Source: Porticoccaceae bacterium
GTDB taxonomy: Bacteria > Pseudomonadota > Gammaproteobacteria > Pseudomonadales > Porticoccaceae
DNA: 6,510 bases
Reading direction: 5' to 3'
NCBI GenBank assembly: GCA_002692165.1
Contig: NZJL01000112.1
Coordinates: 1 to 6,510, forward strand
In this document: one piece after another, positions 4,753 through 6,510 of the stretch
Layout: the number at the start of each line of letters is the position of its first letter
Numbering within the stretch: the first letter of the stretch is position 1
Translations under genes and position numbers: made by a program
Notes under the pieces: generated by a model
Database searches by the model: none
Seen by the model: the letters and a program-made list of their open reading frames with translations, nothing else
What the model was told of the DNA's origin: nothing

Positions 4753-6510
4753 CTAGGGCGTATACCATATCGGCGAGGTGTAGGCTCGGTCTTGAACCAC
4801 GGTCGAAACCTCCTCCGGAAGTTTTATTCCAAAGAAAACCGAATCTTTTAGCGTCCATCTGGGTCGGGGGATTTCCAAGACGCGACAGTAATAGAAGCTT
4901 GGAGCTTTAGCATCAAAATCAGGATCGAACCATACGCCAGAAATCTCATCCTTGCCAATTGAGTTATCATAAGTGGCGTCTGCGAAATTAACTGTGGAAC
5001 CAATTGGTGGTAATTTCCCGGTTTGCTGATTTATGCTCCTGTTGCCAGCCCAACCCACATCATAGACCTTTTCACGTGTTTGACCATTTGAATCAAGCCA
5101 ACCTTTAACGATTTGAACTCGGTCAAGATTTGCGCCCAGCGGATCCCGGGTTGCTGAGAACATGAATGCAGGAGCCTGATCTTTTTTAACCCGTGCAAGA
5201 TCGCCTCCCATAGGTACTCCATGCATATAACCAAGCTCTTCATAATTTGGCCTATCAATCATAGCCTCCTCTAATTCCCATCCGCCAAAGAAGCGGACCC
5301 TAATGCGAGACCCGGTCGTTGCATAGACCTCCTTGCGCTTCATTGCCGCAAAGAGAGCCTCGCGTGTATTCTCATTGGCCCAGACTGCCGCATAGCCAGA
5401 TGCGACAATACGCCAGTTCTCCCACAATCTGCCGCCCGCCATCTTGTTTTCTATCCTATTGGGACCCGGTTCGGACTCGACAAATTTTCCGAAAAAATTA
5501 TCCTCCTCTGGCGTCACTAGGCTGTTATGGCTGTCCGTACTTCCTATCATTCCGAACTTATAAGGGTTAACCTGTAGTTCTTTTTGGTGAAGCAAACCCT
5601 GCTTAAGAGCGCCTCGAGCATACTCGTGTTTCAGCATCCAATCTTTAGCGACCTTAAGACTCAAGTTGGTTTCAAATGTTTCAAAGTCGGCAAATTCATC
5701 ATCTGGAGACAACCTCGGATGTGTTTCCGAGTCTCCCTTGACCTGAGTCACCTCCACAATGGGCTCCCATCGAGCGCTCTGTCTGGCATAGTTGGCACTA
5801 ATCGATTGACCGGCTATTGTTTTATCGGGAAACATCATGCCGCCCGATAGATTCGAGTTATGGGGAATTGCAAGGACCTCGCCTCCGGTCGATCTTTCAT
5901 AATTCTCCAAAGCCGCCCAAAGATCCCTCGGATCTAAACTATCTTGTGCCGAAAATGGATTAATTTGTGCTACTTTATCGGCTGAATCTTTGAAAATTAC
6001 GACCCTGTGGAGATTATTTCGGTCGATCATTGAAGTCCACTCGTAACCGATCAGGGCTGTAAAGACGCCCGGCTTATTATATTCATCCGCAGTATTGGCG
6101 ACATTTTCCCAGATTGATGACTGAACGTGACTAGGGAAAGGAGGATATGTCTCGGGATCAACCATGCTCCCCGTAAAAGAGGGGTAGATCTTTTCGGTGT
6201 TTCCGGCATCGGTCCATTGTCTCCATTTTTTTCCAATTGCTGTTTCGGTAACGAGGGGATCGCCAATGCCGAAACGGTGAAAACCGCTGAGATACTCGGC
6301 ATGATCTGCAACTACGAGGAAATCGAGGGGGGTTTTAATCCTTATTCGCATCCCATTGTGCGCTGTATACTCTTCGCCTTGTGCGTAACGGTAGGCGTCG
6401 GCAGGCGACAAATTCTGATTGCCATACGTGTAAGCATCAGGGGAGTTTCGGGTATGGAGATGGGTGTCACCCCAGTAAACATTTTTGGGGTAAGAAGAAA
6501 GGGCAGGAGA
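4753..6510 (-). CDS. DUF3604 (PHP-like metal-dependent) protein, 5' end outside window
   Basis: The visible 585 residues are nearly a full DUF3604 protein; the N-terminus, probably including a signal peptide, lies beyond the right edge. The frame is open to 6510, and the codon at 6411 (TTG, Leu) is internal, since family sequence NVYWGDTHLHTRNSPDAY precedes it. Residues are numbered from the window edge. The order YWGDTHLHT (His 17, 19), ADHAE (Asp 69, His 70, Glu 72), GYEWT (Glu 157), IPHNSN (His 217), EVTQVKGDSETHP (253-265) and GSTDSHN (Asp 326, His 328) matches the HxH, DHxE, His and DxH pattern of PHP-type metallohydrolases. TTGSRIRVRFFGGW and the closing TSPIWYTP are also typical of the family. 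The substrate of this family is not established as far as I know; a secreted or periplasmic hydrolase or phosphoesterase is inference. It converges on the SnoaL-like gene and is not in its operon. Confidence 0.9.
   Translation of the reverse strand, partial: SPALSSYPKNVYWGDTHLHTRNSPDAYTYGNQNLSPADAYRYAQGEEYTAHNGMRIRIKTPLDFLVVADHAEYLSGFHRFGIGDPLVTETAIGKKWRQWTDAGNTEKIYPSFTGSMVDPETYPPFPSHVQSSIWENVANTADEYNKPGVFTALIGYEWTSMIDRNNLHRVVIFKDSADKVAQINPFSAQDSLDPRDLWAALENYERSTGGEVLAIPHNSNLSGGMMFPDKTIAGQSISANYARQSARWEPIVEVTQVKGDSETHPRLSPDDEFADFETFETNLSLKVAKDWMLKHEYARGALKQGLLHQKELQVNPYKFGMIGSTDSHNSLVTPEEDNFFGKFVESEPGPNRIENKMAGGRLWENWRIVASGYAAVWANENTREALFAAMKRKEVYATTGSRIRVRFFGGWELEEAMIDRPNYEELGYMHGVPMGGDLARVKKDQAPAFMFSATRDPLGANLDRVQIVKGWLDSNGQTREKVYDVGWAGNRSINQQTGKLPPIGSTVNFADATYDNSIGKDEISGVWFDPDFDAKAPSFYYCRVLEIPRPRWTLKDSVFFGIKLPEEVSTVVQDRAYTSPIWYTP

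Noticed and set aside
5319..5850. Two plus-strand frames inside the DUF3604 gene (5319-5570 and 5584-5850)
   Set aside because: They are antisense to a well-supported family protein and show no recognisable domain or ribosome site.
6409..6411. TTG at 6411 as the start of the DUF3604 gene
   Set aside because: The same frame continues to the window edge and encodes the conserved YWGDTHLHT metal-site motif upstream, so the TTG is an internal leucine codon.

Overview
The window looks like a piece of chromosome from a Gram-negative, probably marine or aquatic gammaproteobacterium or a relative. The evidence is an 817-residue TonB-dependent outer-membrane receptor, a large DUF3604 (PHP-like) protein, crotonase-family and SnoaL-like genes, moderate GC by eye, and compact spacing with clear rho-independent terminators. 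The taxonomic placement is inference. I see no rRNA, tRNA, insertion sequence, CRISPR array or attachment site.

Layout from left to right. Positions 1-122 are the last 39 codons of a plus-strand gene whose C-terminus is a tandem nine-residue Met/Pro/Asp/Gly repeat, followed by a strong terminator (174-208). A small minus-strand membrane protein follows (269-616, possibly from 715). It is divergent from the TonB-dependent receptor gene (856-3309), and the two share a roughly 240-base intergenic region with candidate promoter and operator sequence. The receptor gene ends in its own strong terminator (3335-3371). Next come a crotonase-family (enoyl-CoA hydratase/isomerase) gene broken by a one-base frameshift near 3871, and 65 bases later a SnoaL/NTF2-like gene (4325-4705) with a strong Shine-Dalgarno. 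Converging on these from the right is a DUF3604 gene on the minus strand (4753-6510), open at its 5' end at the window edge.

Working model (inference). The receptor imports a ligand across the outer membrane. The crotonase and SnoaL-like proteins look like soluble enzymes of CoA-thioester or small-molecule breakdown. The DUF3604 protein carries an ordered set of His/Asp/Glu motifs like those of PHP metallohydrolases. Together they could be part of a catabolic locus for one class of organic substrate, but the sequence does not identify the substrate, and the strong terminators argue against one transcript.

The points most worth a second look are the frameshift in the crotonase gene, which keeps both catalytic glutamates on one side and an intact C-terminal half on the other; the exact 27-base repeat tail; and the metal-site motifs of the DUF3604 protein. 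I found no clearly novel system.
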